DNA of 64,000 nucleotides from Limimaricola variabilis (GTDB taxonomy: Bacteria > Pseudomonadota > Alphaproteobacteria > Rhodobacterales > Rhodobacteraceae): the NCBI RefSeq assembly GCF_014195545.1, contig NZ_JACIBX010000008.1:1-64000 (forward strand). The letters run 5' to 3'. Within the stretch, counting starts at the first letter, position 1, and each line of letters opens with the position of its first letter. Both the position numbers and the translations under genes were made by a program. A model generated the notes under the pieces. It had not been told where the DNA came from and did no database searches. It saw only the letters and a list, made by a program, of their open reading frames with translations. Shown one piece after another: positions 36,272-45,737 of this stretch.

Positions 36272-37504
36272 TCACGTGCCCTTTCGCGACCGCTCCGTGC
36301 CAATGACGACCGCGGCGAGGCCCGCCGCCCCGGCGATCAGCACGACAAACAAGGCCATGTAGCCAGTCAGTGCCACCAAGCCGGAAGCCAGGAGCGATGC
36401 GCCGGTCGCTGCCAGCGTGCCATATACGTAAGACTTGCTCGAAATGGCGCTGATCTCCTCGGCGGAAAAAAAGCGCAGTTGGGCGTAATACGCCACCATG
36501 AACAGGATGTTCGACACGACATGCGCGGCGAAGGTCAGCCCGTAGGCAAGCGACGCGGAGGCGGTGGCCCAGATCGCGAAATAGAGGCCGCAATAGGCCA
36601 GCAGGCAGCCCGGGAGCAGCAATGGCATCCGGGCGAGACGGTCGAGCGACAGGGGTCGTGCCACGATCGGACCTGCGATCTGGCCAAAGGCACGCACCAC
36701 CAGGAAGACCAGCACCGGCGAGAACGCCATGCCTATGTCGCTGCCGTCGAAATCCTTGGCGTCGATGATTGCTGGGCCGAGACTCATCAGCGGCCCGCCA
36801 AAGGCCGCGAGGATCGGTCCGATCCAGAAGGCGCGCCGCTGCAACGGGGCGAGATCGCCGAGCACTGGCTCGGGCGCGTCTCGTTCGGGGCGATGGGCGA
36901 AGCGTTCGGGGCCGCGCCGGATCAGCAGACAGAACGCCACATAGGCCACGGCAAAGGTGAGGGCGTCGATCAGCAGCAGCCGCTCCGGATCGACAGCCGA
37001 CAACAGCACCGTGCCGCCAACCATGCCGAGCAGCGTTTGCGCCGAGAAGGCGATGGTATCGACCGAAGCGAGCGCCTCCAATTCGTCTTCGCGGAAGTTC
37101 TTTCGGTCGTAGAGCGACTGGTAGCCCGCCAGGAAACCCGTCGCGGCTGATACGGCCATCTCGCTGAACAGCAGCAGGAACAGGTTGCCCTGATCGTAGC
37201 CGATCCAGGTCACGAGCAGGGCTGCCGTCGCAACCAGGGTCGAGCCGCGCAGGGCCGAGCCGATGTCGAAGAGGTGCCGGTAGAACCGCGCCGCCTGCGC
37301 CGCGAGAAGCCCGGGCAGCAGCCCGAGAACGTAGATCAAGGCATAGATCGGTGCCCCGGCATCGGCCTCCGACACGGTCTTGTATATGACGAGGCCCGTG
37401 AAGACGCTGCCGACGAGGCTCAGCGTCTGCGCGGCGGTCAGGGTGAGGTAACTTGGGTGGCGTGCCAGCAGTGCGAAAGGCCCGGAAATGGCATCTGTCG
37501 ACAT
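36272..37504 (-). CDS. MFS transporter of unknown substrate
   Basis: The 410-residue protein has about twelve hydrophobic segments arranged in two halves joined by a charged loop (RRGPERFAHRPERDAPEP), as in the major facilitator superfamily (MFS_3-like efflux carriers). ATG 37504 has AGGA nine bases upstream; the ATG at 37513 has the AGGA directly adjacent and is less likely. Third-position GC bias is visibly weaker than in neighbours, and it is flanked by 240-270 base gene-poor spacers, which suggests later acquisition. Substrate unknown. Confidence 0.78.
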   Translation of the reverse strand: MSTDAISGPFALLARHPSYLTLTAAQTLSLVGSVFTGLVIYKTVSEADAGAPIYALIYVLGLLPGLLAAQAARFYRHLFDIGSALRGSTLVATAALLVTWIGYDQGNLFLLLFSEMAVSAATGFLAGYQSLYDRKNFREDELEALASVDTIAFSAQTLLGMVGGTVLLSAVDPERLLLIDALTFAVAYVAFCLLIRRGPERFAHRPERDAPEPVLGDLAPLQRRAFWIGPILAAFGGPLMSLGPAIIDAKDFDGSDIGMAFSPVLVFLVVRAFGQIAGPIVARPLSLDRLARMPLLLPGCLLAYCGLYFAIWATASASLAYGLTFAAHVVSNILFMVAYYAQLRFFSAEEISAISSKSYVYGTLAATGASLLASGLVALTGYMALFVVLIAGAAGLAAVVIGTERSRKGT

Positions 37505-37688
37505 GTCATCCATTCCTGACGCTGCATCCGGAAGCCAGCTAGGCGCTTTCGAGATGAATGGATGTCATGCGAGAGAATGCGCCGCAACTCTCGATCGACG
37601 TACCTGCTTCGGGTATCAACCCCATGTTGATGGGCCGAAGTATCGATTGTGGCTGAGAAACTAATGTGAACCCGGCCAGTGTGTTCGG

Positions 37689-37717
37689 GCTCCCGGAACG
37701 TGCCAATCTCCGGGAGC
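37689..37717. terminator. 8-bp hairpin downstream of the disulfide reductase gene
   Basis: GCTCCCGG (37689-37696... ) and CCGGGAGC (37710-37717) enclose a 13-base loop in the spacer between two minus-strand genes. No T-run follows on the minus strand, so this is a weak terminator candidate. The rest of 37505-37752 has no gene that I can see. Confidence 0.35.
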
Positions 37718-37752
37718 GGCGGCTTTCTCGGTTTATGGGAGGAGGCGGGCGG

Positions 37753-39060
37753 TCAGCCCATCGCCTCTTCCGACGTCGAGGGATGCACGCCCAGCGCCCG
37801 GCGCATGCTGTCCCGGTCGGGGCGGTGCAGCAGCATCTGCGCGGCCCAGGCGATCGCCTCATGCGCGCCCTCGGCCACCAGCGAGACCGAGGTGACGGCC
37901 TGCTCCGATCCGCCAAGCCCGTAGTAATCCTGCGGCGCATCGGCCCGCAGCGCCGCCGAGAGCGGCGCCAGCGCGTTCCCTTCGAAGATGGCCTCCTTCG
38001 CTGGCTGTCCGACCTCTGCTACGGGCGGCAGGATGAAGGCGGTGGTGGCGACATGGCGCAGTTCGACGGGCGGGCGATGCGCGCCGAAAAGCTGTCGCGC
38101 CAAGGTCTCGCCATCGCTCGACGCCACTGGTGTCAGCGGCAGCCGATCGGCGCAGTCGCCCACCGCATGCAGCCCCGGCAGCGATGTCTCGAAGCTCTCA
38201 TCGACCTTCACCACGCCTTTATCGGTCAGCGCCACGCGCTCCTTCAGATCGCCGAGTGCCTCGAGATTGGGGGCGCGGCCGGTGGCGGCGACGACCTTTT
38301 CGACCTTCAGCGTGGTCTCGGCGTCGAGCACCAGTTCCAGCCCGTCTTCGCCCTTGCGCACCGCCTCGGGGGTGCAGCCGGTGATGATCCGGATGCCCTG
38401 CGCCACCATGTTGGCCTGGCCCACCTTCGCGGCGGGCTCCGAGAACTCGGTCAGCACCCGGTCGGTATCGGTGACGAGCGTCACCCGCACGCCCAGCGCG
38501 GCGTGGATCGCCGCCATCTCGCAGCCGATATAGCCGCCGCCGATGATCGCCATGTCGCGCGGCAGCGCGGTCCAGTTCAGCACCGCATCGCTGTCACAGG
38601 CAAGCTCCGCCCCCTGCATATCGGGTTTGACCGGCCGACCCCCCGTGGCCAAGACGACGCGCGGCGCATGCAGCCTCTGGCCCGAGATCGTGACCTCGCC
38701 CGGCGCGGTCAGTTCGGCGGTGTCCTCGATGAGCGTGACACCTGCCTCCCGGAGCTTGTCGCGATAGCTTTGCCGGATGCTTTCCAGCTTATCACCCCGG
38801 GCGGCGCAGAACCGCGCGAGATCCACCTGCGGCACCGGGCCGAGGAGCCCCGCCCGCGTCAGCCCCGCGCTCCGGTGCAGCGCATCGGCCATGGTCCAGA
38901 GCATCTTCTTGGGTACGCAGCCACGATTGACGCAGGTGCCGCCCAGCTCGGCCCGCTCGATCAGCGCCACCTTCGCGCCGAGGTCTGCCGCGTGGCGGGC
39001 AAAGGACAGCCCGGCCGAGCCGCCGCCGATGACGATCGCGTCGTATTCCGTATCCACCAT
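37753..39060 (-). CDS. glutathione reductase-like FAD/NAD(P) disulfide oxidoreductase
   Basis: The 435-residue flavoenzyme has FAD fold AIVIGGGSAGLSFA (9-22), redox-active disulfide Cys43/Cys48 in GGTCVNRGCVPKK, a second nucleotide fold AIIGGGYIGCE and FAD contact HAVGDCAD. It ends in the dimer-interface region with His426 in HPSTSEE, matching the HPT-x-x-E motif of glutathione reductases. It is about 15 residues shorter than typical Gor. Reduction of glutathione disulfide is the best guess; another low-molecular-weight disulfide is possible. Confidence 0.82.
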   Translation of the reverse strand: MVDTEYDAIVIGGGSAGLSFARHAADLGAKVALIERAELGGTCVNRGCVPKKMLWTMADALHRSAGLTRAGLLGPVPQVDLARFCAARGDKLESIRQSYRDKLREAGVTLIEDTAELTAPGEVTISGQRLHAPRVVLATGGRPVKPDMQGAELACDSDAVLNWTALPRDMAIIGGGYIGCEMAAIHAALGVRVTLVTDTDRVLTEFSEPAAKVGQANMVAQGIRIITGCTPEAVRKGEDGLELVLDAETTLKVEKVVAATGRAPNLEALGDLKERVALTDKGVVKVDESFETSLPGLHAVGDCADRLPLTPVASSDGETLARQLFGAHRPPVELRHVATTAFILPPVAEVGQPAKEAIFEGNALAPLSAALRADAPQDYYGLGGSEQAVTSVSLVAEGAHEAIAWAAQMLLHRPDRDSMRRALGVHPSTSEEAMG

Positions 39061-39218
39061 GCGCCATGCTCCTTGTGCCGGTCAGGTGGGCAACCGGGGG
39101 CTGGGGCGACGGGTTCCGCCCGGGCCGGCGGACAGCCGCGCGCGCGCAGCCCCTGCCGGAACCGCGCCCAGCCGCCACCGTTGTTCGCAGGAACGCCCAA
39201 GCGACAGGGGAGACAGCC

Positions 39219-40073
39219 ATGAGCGAACCCGAACACGTGCCTGCACAGAGCCAGGACACCATGCCCGGCAACGAACACGAGATGCATCCTGCCCCCGACT
39301 ACACCCCCCGCCATCCCGGCGTCGGCAAGCTGAAGGGTAAGGTGGCGCTGGTCACTGGCGGTGACAGCGGCATCGGCCGCGCCGTCTCGGTGCTCTTCGC
39401 CCGCGAAGGGGCGAAGGTCGCGATCGCCTATCTCGAAGAGGATCGCGACGCCGAGGATACGAAGAAGCTGGTCGAGGCGGAGGGCTCCGAGGCGCTGCTG
39501 ATCCGCGGCGATCTCGGCCAGAAGGCGCATTGCGAGAGCGCCGTGGCCAAGACCGTCGAGCGCTTCGGTCAGCTCGACATCCTGATCGTCAACGCCGCGC
39601 AGCAATGGCTCGACGACGGGCTGGAGGACATCTCGGAAGAGCGGCTGCGCCGCACGGTCGACAGCAACGTGATGCACCCGATGTTCATCACCCAGGCCGC
39701 GCTGCCGCATCTCAAGGAGGGCGACGCGATCGTCTACACGACCTCGGTGAACGCCTTCAAAGGCAATGCCGGGCTCGTCACCTACTCGACCACGCGCGGC
39801 GCGACGCTGGCGCTGTCGCGTTCCATGGCCAGCGCGCTGGCCGAGAAGGGCATCCGCGTCAACGCCGTGGCGCCGGGGCCGATCTGGACGCCGTTCATCC
39901 CCGGCTCCATGCCGCCCGAGATGGTCGAGGATTTCGGTGCCGACACGCCGCTCGGCCGGCCCGGCCAGCCTTGGGAGGTGGCCACCGCCTACCTGTTCCT
40001 CGCCTCGTCCGACGGCAATTACTTCACCGGTCAAACCCTGCACCCGAACGGCGGCAAGATCGTCGGCGCGTGA
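39219..40073 (+). CDS. SDR oxidoreductase with YxxxR in place of YxxxK
   Basis: The 284-residue protein belongs to the YghA/YhdF-type SDRs with an extended N-terminus (HPAPDYTPRHPGVGKLKGKVALVTGG). The cofactor loop is TGGDSGIG, followed by NAA in the NNAG position, catalytic Ser in YTTSVNAFKG and Tyr in TYSTTRGATL. Here the normally invariant lysine is arginine (codon CGC). The C-terminus GQTLHPNGGKIVG fits the family. ATG 39219 follows GGGGAGA. It is a single gene ending at a strong shared terminator. Confidence 0.87.
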   Translation: MSEPEHVPAQSQDTMPGNEHEMHPAPDYTPRHPGVGKLKGKVALVTGGDSGIGRAVSVLFAREGAKVAIAYLEEDRDAEDTKKLVEAEGSEALLIRGDLGQKAHCESAVAKTVERFGQLDILIVNAAQQWLDDGLEDISEERLRRTVDSNVMHPMFITQAALPHLKEGDAIVYTTSVNAFKGNAGLVTYSTTRGATLALSRSMASALAEKGIRVNAVAPGPIWTPFIPGSMPPEMVEDFGADTPLGRPGQPWEVATAYLFLASSDGNYFTGQTLHPNGGKIVGA

Positions 40074-40081
40074 TGCGATTG

Positions 40082-40106
40082 AGAGGGCGCTTCGGCGCCC
40101 TCTTTT
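40082..40106. terminator. bidirectional terminator with TTCG loop
   Basis: AGAGGGCGC (40082-40090) and GCGCCCTCT (40095-40103) enclose TTCG and are followed by TTTA. It lies between the converging SDR and acetyltransferase genes. Confidence 0.92.
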
Positions 40107-40608
40107 ACGTCAGGTCGAAACGCTTGCGGATGCGGTCGACCGGAGTGCCGTCCGAGAGCGGCACGGCGTGAAGCCGGTCCCAATCCTCGAAGCCCATGGC
40201 GGTGTAATAGGCGAGCCCGGCGGCGTTGTCGGCCCGGATCGTGGCGTCGATCGCGACGATGCCAGCCGCCCGCGCCGCCGCGCGCGTGGCGGCGAACATC
40301 CTGCCGCCGATGCCCCGGCCCTCCATCCCCGGCGCCACGAAGCTCGCGATCACCGCCCAGCCATCGGGGAGCGGGTCGTCCGGGTCGCCTGCGCGTACGA
40401 GGCTCTGGAATCCCGTGATGCGGCCCTCGACCTCGGCCACGACGCAGCTCACCAGCATCGGCGGCGCGAGGTAGTGATGCAGCATCCGCTCCGCGTCGAA
40501 GGGGCGGCGATGCGCCGTGCTGCCACCGGCGGCGATCAGCGGGTTGAGGACGGCGCACATCGCCTCGGCGTCGCCGGGCGTGGCCGGGCGGATCAGGGGC
40601 GTGCTCAG
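40105..40608 (-). CDS. GNAT acetyltransferase, probable CTG start
   Basis: A GNAT domain (LIRPATPGDAEAM, then FVAPGMEGRGIGGRMFAATRAAARAAG for acetyl-CoA binding, and NAAGLAYYTAMGFE) of about 165 residues. No ATG, GTG or TTG lies at the domain start: the first ATG in frame (40560) falls inside the fold. The best start is CTG at 40608, which overlaps the mipZ stop (CTGA) and has AGGTGGAG just upstream. It would therefore be translated by coupling to mipZ. The acceptor is unknown. Confidence 0.75.
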   Translation of the reverse strand: MSTPLIRPATPGDAEAMCAVLNPLIAAGGSTAHRRPFDAERMLHHYLAPPMLVSCVVAEVEGRITGFQSLVRAGDPDDPLPDGWAVIASFVAPGMEGRGIGGRMFAATRAAARAAGIVAIDATIRADNAAGLAYYTAMGFEDWDRLHAVPLSDGTPVDRIRKRFDLT

Positions 40609-41414
40609 AACTCCACCTCGACACCCGGCAGGTCCAGCGCCCGCATCAGGTCGCGCAGCTCCTGCCGCGCCGCCACGTTGGAGATGTTGAGCTGGCTGAC
40701 CCCGACATCGCGTAGATCGAGAAGCGTCAGGCCACGCGGAAACAGCTCGCGAAAGATCACCCGCTCGTTGAAGCCGGGCGCGGAGCGAAAGCCGATCCGC
40801 TCCGACAGGCGCTTGATCGCGCTCTCCATGCGCTGCTTGTTGACCATCTGCTGCGCGCCGAGCCGGTTCCTGAGCACCACCCAATCGATCGGGTCGAGCC
40901 CGGCCTGCGCCCTGAGCTGCCGCGCGCTCCAGACCATTTCCGAATAGACCGACGGGCCGAGGATCGTTTCGCCGTCATTGTCGATCTTGGCCAGCAGGTC
41001 GAAGTCGACGAAGCTGTCATTGAGCGGCGTGACTAGGGTGTCGGCCAGCGAATGCGCGACCTGGCTGAGCCGGGTGTGGCTGCCGGGGCAGTCGATCAGG
41101 ATGAAATCGCTGTCATCCTCGAGCTGCGCCACCGCCGCCGACAGCCGGTGATCGGAGAGGTTCTCGCCTGGCTGCAGCGTCGCGGCGTCGATCTCCGGCA
41201 GTTCGACATGGGCGGGGGAGGGCAGGTCGAGCCCGGCGCGCTGGCAGTAGCGGCGGCGGTTCTCGATGTAGCGGCCCAGCGATTTCTGTCGCAGGTCGAG
41301 ATCGAGCGTGCCGATCTTGTGGCCCATCCGCGCCAGCGCCGTGGCGACATGCATGGCGACGGTTGATTTGCCCGCGCCGCCCTTCTCGTTGCCCACGACG
41401 ATGATATGCGCCAT
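40605..41414 (-). CDS. mipZ: division plane positioning ATPase MipZ
   Basis: The 269-residue ParA-family ATPase has the deviant Walker A KGGAGKST (11-18), LDLDLRQKSLGRYIENRR and Walker B FILIDCPG. In Caulobacter MipZ forms a gradient from the poles with ParB and blocks FtsZ assembly away from midcell. The region DFDLLAKID and the length match MipZ rather than plasmid ParA, and no parB lies next to it, as is usual for mipZ. The N-terminus MAHIIVVGNEKGGAGKS fixes the start at 41414. Confidence 0.92.
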   Translation of the reverse strand: MAHIIVVGNEKGGAGKSTVAMHVATALARMGHKIGTLDLDLRQKSLGRYIENRRRYCQRAGLDLPSPAHVELPEIDAATLQPGENLSDHRLSAAVAQLEDDSDFILIDCPGSHTRLSQVAHSLADTLVTPLNDSFVDFDLLAKIDNDGETILGPSVYSEMVWSARQLRAQAGLDPIDWVVLRNRLGAQQMVNKQRMESAIKRLSERIGFRSAPGFNERVIFRELFPRGLTLLDLRDVGVSQLNISNVAARQELRDLMRALDLPGVEVEF

Positions 41415-41786
41415 GTGTCCCGTCCCCTCCGGCCACGAGGGGCCGTATCCGCACTGCTTTCGGGGTAGGGGATGGTGGAGAGCCGCGCAAGTGTCGGGGC
41501 GGATCTGCGGGCCTGCCCATTGACTTGTGCGGCTTTCGGGTCCATCTGCCAGTCCAAGACCGAAGCGCTTGGCCCGCGTGAGCAGCCGCGCCGCCCCCGC
41601 AGGATCTGCGCTGGCGCCCGCACCGCTTCGGATCTCAGGTTCCCATTTCACGCAAGGGGCCGCGTCCTGTCGGCGCGTGGGCATTCGGCCCCGCGTGAGT
41701 ACAAGGGCGCAACCCGACCGTCGACCCGCATGCCGCGGGTCTGCGCCCATGCCGCGGTGCGTTTCGCGCCGCTTACAAGGATGCAC
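41415..41786. other. 372-base leader upstream of the DEAD-box gene
   Basis: The region between divergent mipZ and the helicase gene has no gene with a plausible start and composition. A TTGACT at 41524 lacks a matching -10. Cold-induced helicase genes often have long structured 5' leaders, which may be the case here, but I cannot define a transcription start. Confidence 0.5.
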
Positions 41787-43058
<1,272 letters not shown>

Positions 43059-43064
43059 AACGAC

Positions 43065-43090
43065 GAACGCCGCCCCTCGGGGCGGCGTTC
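43065..43090. terminator. 12-bp terminator hairpin between converging genes
   Basis: GAACGCCGCCCC (43065-43076) and GGGGCGGCGTTC (43079-43090) are perfect complements with a CTCG-type tight loop, six bases after the helicase stop. There is no T-run, but the strong stem between two converging genes fits a bidirectional terminator. Confidence 0.8.
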
Positions 43091-43116
43091 GCGTATCTGG
43101 GAAAGGCGGTCGCCGT

Positions 43117-43659
43117 TCAGAGATCGAGATCGACATATTCCCGGGGCTGCGTCGCGCCGAGCAGCCGGGCCCGCAGCGCCACGCATTGATCGGCGGTGAC
43201 GATGTCGAAGCCGCCCGATGCCGCGCGCGCCCGATGCTTGCTGGCCAGCGCGCCGCCCGGGCGCGCCGCCTGTGCCGCGCCGAAGGCGGCGGCGATGCCC
43301 GACCAGGGATCGGTGCGGGTCAGCTCGTCCCATTGAGCGACCAGCGCCCGGCCCCGGCCCTCGGCCAGCGCCTTGGACACCAGCTGCGCGTTGGGGGCCA
43401 GCGCCCAGACTTCGCGCATGGGTGCGTCGCGGCGGGCGCTCGCGTCATGAAAAGTGCTGTAGGCGGTAGCATCGGGATCGCGCATCGCGCGCGGCCGGGC
43501 GGCAGCCTTGTGCATGCCGTAGGCTGTGCGGCCCATTGTGGCTTTTTCGTGGCGGCCGCGAGGCTCCACGGGCGGTACCTTGCCCAGAATACGCATCATC
43601 TCGTGATGATCGATCAGGTGGGCTTTGTCGCCGAAGGCCTGGGCGCCGGAATGTTGCAT
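43117..43659 (-). CDS. hypothetical protein
   Basis: A 180-residue soluble protein beginning MQHSGAQAFGDKAHLIDHHEMM, with GGAGG eight bases upstream of the ATG. It is rich in alanine and arginine and has no signal peptide, membrane segment or motif I recognise. The end REYVDLDL is acidic. The open frame extends to 43722, but the longer start has no ribosome site. Its neighbours (helicase, rpmE) give no functional hint. Confidence 0.6.
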   Translation of the reverse strand: MQHSGAQAFGDKAHLIDHHEMMRILGKVPPVEPRGRHEKATMGRTAYGMHKAAARPRAMRDPDATAYSTFHDASARRDAPMREVWALAPNAQLVSKALAEGRGRALVAQWDELTRTDPWSGIAAAFGAAQAARPGGALASKHRARAASGGFDIVTADQCVALRARLLGATQPREYVDLDL

Positions 43660-43745
43660 CGAAAAGCCTCCGAAATGACACATTTGCCATGGTGTAGCAG
43701 GGCTTAACGCAGTGCGACACAATTGGATGCTTATTGTTGCCCGGA

Positions 43746-43769
43746 AAACGCCATATTCGGGGGGCGTTT
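43746..43769 (-). terminator. second hairpin downstream of rpmE
   Basis: AAACGCC (43746-43752) and GGCGTTT (43763-43769) form a stem that on the minus strand is followed by TTTTCC. It may be a back-up terminator for the ribosomal operon. The spacer 43660-43906 holds no gene. Confidence 0.5.
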
Positions 43770-43858
43770 CGCCATTGTTCTGCCAAAAGGCCTATTGCGA
43801 GGGAGAATGGGGCAAATTGCGCGCCCGAACCTCGCCGCATTTGCGCCACAAACGCAAA

Positions 43859-43880
43859 ACGCCGCCCCGAAGGGCGGCGT
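43859..43880 (-). terminator. rho-independent terminator of the rpsP-rpmE cluster
   Basis: ACGCCGCCC and GGGCGGCGT close a CGAA loop. On the minus strand the stem is followed by TTTTGCGTTTG. It lies 27 bases beyond the rpmE stop. Confidence 0.9.
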
Positions 43881-43906
43881 CGCACGATTCGCGCAGGGCG
43901 CGAGAA

Positions 43907-44128
43907 TCAGAAGCCGAGACCGGCGTACTTGTTCTTGAACTTCGACACGCGGCCGCCGGCGTCCATCAGACGCGAGGTGCCACCGGTCCAAGCGGGGTGC
44001 ACCGACGGATCGATGTCGAGCGCGAGCTGGTCGCCCTCTTTGCCCCAGGTCGACTTCATCTGGACGACGGTGCCGTCGGTCATCTTGACGTCGATGATGT
44101 GGTAGTCGGGATGGATATCCGCTTTCAT
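43907..44128 (-). CDS. rpmE: 50S ribosomal protein L31
   Basis: The 73-residue protein starts [20 protein letters not shown] and contains STWGKEG and HPAWTGG, the L31 signature. It contains no cysteine, so it is a zinc-independent (C-minus) form, as is common in Alphaproteobacteria. It binds near the central protuberance of the large subunit. It begins 11 bases after rplS and ends the cluster. Confidence 0.97.
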   Translation of the reverse strand: MKADIHPDYHIIDVKMTDGTVVQMKSTWGKEGDQLALDIDPSVHPAWTGGTSRLMDAGGRVSKFKNKYAGLGF

Positions 44129-44139
44129 CTCGGCGCTCC

Positions 44140-44532
44140 TCAGGCCTGGGCCGCGGCCGTGTCGGCCTTGGGCTTGTAGTTGCTGACTTCGGCGATACGG
44201 GCCGATTTGCCGCGACGCGAACGCAGGTAGTAGAGCTTCGCGCGGCGCACGCGGCCACGACGCACCACCTCGATCGAGTCGATGTTGGTCGAGTAGAGCG
44301 GGAAGACGCGCTCGACGCCCTCGCCGAACGAAATTTTGCGCACGGTGAACGAGCCAGCGATGCCCGAGCCGTTCTTGCGGCTGATGCAGACGCCTTCGTA
44401 CATCTGCACGCGGGTGCGGGTGCCCTCGGTCACCTTGTAGCCGACGCGCACGGTGTCACCGGCCTTGAAGTCGGGAATGGTCTTTCCCAGCGAAGCGATC
44501 TGCTCCGCTTCGAGCTGTGCGATCAGGTCCAT
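44140..44532 (-). CDS. rplS: 50S ribosomal protein L19
   Basis: The 130-residue protein contains the L19 core: [65 protein letters not shown]. It lies at the subunit interface of the ribosome. ATG 44532 has AAGGAG eight bases upstream; a GTG three codons earlier would sit inside the ribosome site. A short C-terminal extension ([13 protein letters not shown]) exceeds the E. coli protein. Confidence 0.97.
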   Translation of the reverse strand: MDLIAQLEAEQIASLGKTIPDFKAGDTVRVGYKVTEGTRTRVQMYEGVCISRKNGSGIAGSFTVRKISFGEGVERVFPLYSTNIDSIEVVRRGRVRRAKLYYLRSRRGKSARIAEVSNYKPKADTAAAQA

Positions 44533-44583
44533 GCCTGTCACTCCTTGATTGCTCGCGGTTATCCCGCGACGTTGCTCGCAACC

Positions 44584-45414
44584 TCAGAGCTCTCGGTCTT
44601 CATCCGGGTCCGTGCCGCGCTGTGCGCAATACGCCCGCCAGAGATCAGGTCGCCGTTCTTTCGTCAGCCTCTCGGCCATCTCCCGGCGCCAGTCGGTGAT
44701 CTTCGCGTGATGCCCCGAGAGAAGAACCTCGGGTATCGCGCGACCCTTCCAGAGCGCGGGCTTGGTGTATTGCGGGTGTTCGAGGAGACCATGGGAGAAG
44801 GATTCCTCCTCCGTGGACGCCTGATTCCCCAGCACGCGCGGTATAAGGCGCACGGTGGCATCGATCAAGGCCTGCGCGGCGATCTCTCCGCCGGTCAGGA
44901 CGAAATCCCCGAGCGAGACCTCGAGGACGCCGTGCTCCTCGATCACCCGTTCGTCCACCCCCTCGAAGCGGCCGCACAGCAGGATCACCCCGTCGGCCTG
45001 GCTCAGCTCCCGCGCCAGCGCCTGGTCGAAGCGGCGGCCGCGCGGGGAGAGATAGATGACCGGGGTGACCCCCTTGGCCCGCGATTTCGCGTCCTCGATC
45101 GCCCGGCCGACAATGTCGGGGCGCAGCACCATGCCGGCACCGCCGCCGGCGGGGGTGTCGTCGACATTGCGATGCTTGCCCTCGCCATAGGGGCGCAGGT
45201 CGATCGGCTGCAGCTGCCACAGCCCGTCCTTCAGCGCCTTGCCGGTCAGGCTTTCGCCCAGCACGCCGGGGAAGGCCTGCGGGAACAGGGTGATGACCTG
45301 CGCGGTCCAGGCCCCGGCGAGGTCGGGATGATCGGTCATCAACTCGCGCGGGCGGGCCGAGGGGCGGGCGCTGAGCCGGCCGGCGGCGCGGGAGGGGGGA
45401 GGGGTGTCGCTCAT
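44584..45414 (-). CDS. trmD: tRNA (guanine37-N1)-methyltransferase
   Basis: The 276-residue SPOUT methyltransferase makes m1G37 in tRNAs and prevents frameshifting. Family blocks are AQVITLFPQAFPGVLGESLTGKAL, DDTPAGGGAGMVLRPD, LCGRFEGVDERVI and the knot FVLTGGEIAAQALIDATVRLIP. Residues 1-25 (TPPPSRAAGRLSARPSARPR) precede the family start, so translation could begin instead at ATG 45339 (MTDHPDL); ATG 45414 has AGGA ten bases upstream. The gene follows rimM across a small membrane gene. Confidence 0.96.
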   Translation of the reverse strand: MSDTPPPSRAAGRLSARPSARPRELMTDHPDLAGAWTAQVITLFPQAFPGVLGESLTGKALKDGLWQLQPIDLRPYGEGKHRNVDDTPAGGGAGMVLRPDIVGRAIEDAKSRAKGVTPVIYLSPRGRRFDQALARELSQADGVILLCGRFEGVDERVIEEHGVLEVSLGDFVLTGGEIAAQALIDATVRLIPRVLGNQASTEEESFSHGLLEHPQYTKPALWKGRAIPEVLLSGHHAKITDWRREMAERLTKERRPDLWRAYCAQRGTDPDEDREL

Positions 45415-45489
45415 GGCGACGGGTCCTAGCGCAAAGCGGGCCGCCGGGAAAGAACCGGCGGCCCGCATCGCGTCGTCATGCGCGCGGAA

Positions 45490-45654
45490 TCAGGTCGCGA
45501 GACCGATCACCCCGAACAGCACCAGCAGGAACAGCACCAGCGCGATGATGGCGAGCCATTTGGCACCGGTGAGCGCGGCGCCGGAGATACGCCCCATGCC
45601 GAGCAGGCCGGCGACGGCGGCGATGGCGAGAAGGATGAGAATCCATTCGATCAT
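45490..45654 (-). CDS. DUF1328 small membrane protein
   Basis: A 54-residue protein made of two hydrophobic helices: MIEWILILLAIAAVAGLLGM and a second (GAKWLAIIALVLFLLVLFG), separated by RISGAALT. This is the YtjA/DUF1328 pattern, an inner-membrane family of unknown function. ATG 45654 has AAAGG eight bases upstream. It sits between rimM and trmD, which are normally adjacent. Confidence 0.85.
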   Translation of the reverse strand: MIEWILILLAIAAVAGLLGMGRISGAALTGAKWLAIIALVLFLLVLFGVIGLAT

Positions 45655-45737
45655 GGTCGAGCCTTTCCGTTGTCGGGCGGAAAAACTCCGCCGCTTCAAC
45701 GGCTCAACACGACGCCCCGGGCGCGGTTCCGCCCCGC

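Noticed and set aside
41524-41553. TTGACT as -35 box of the DEAD-box gene
   Set aside because: No -10-like hexamer occurs at 16-18 bases, and the site is over 250 bases from the start codon.
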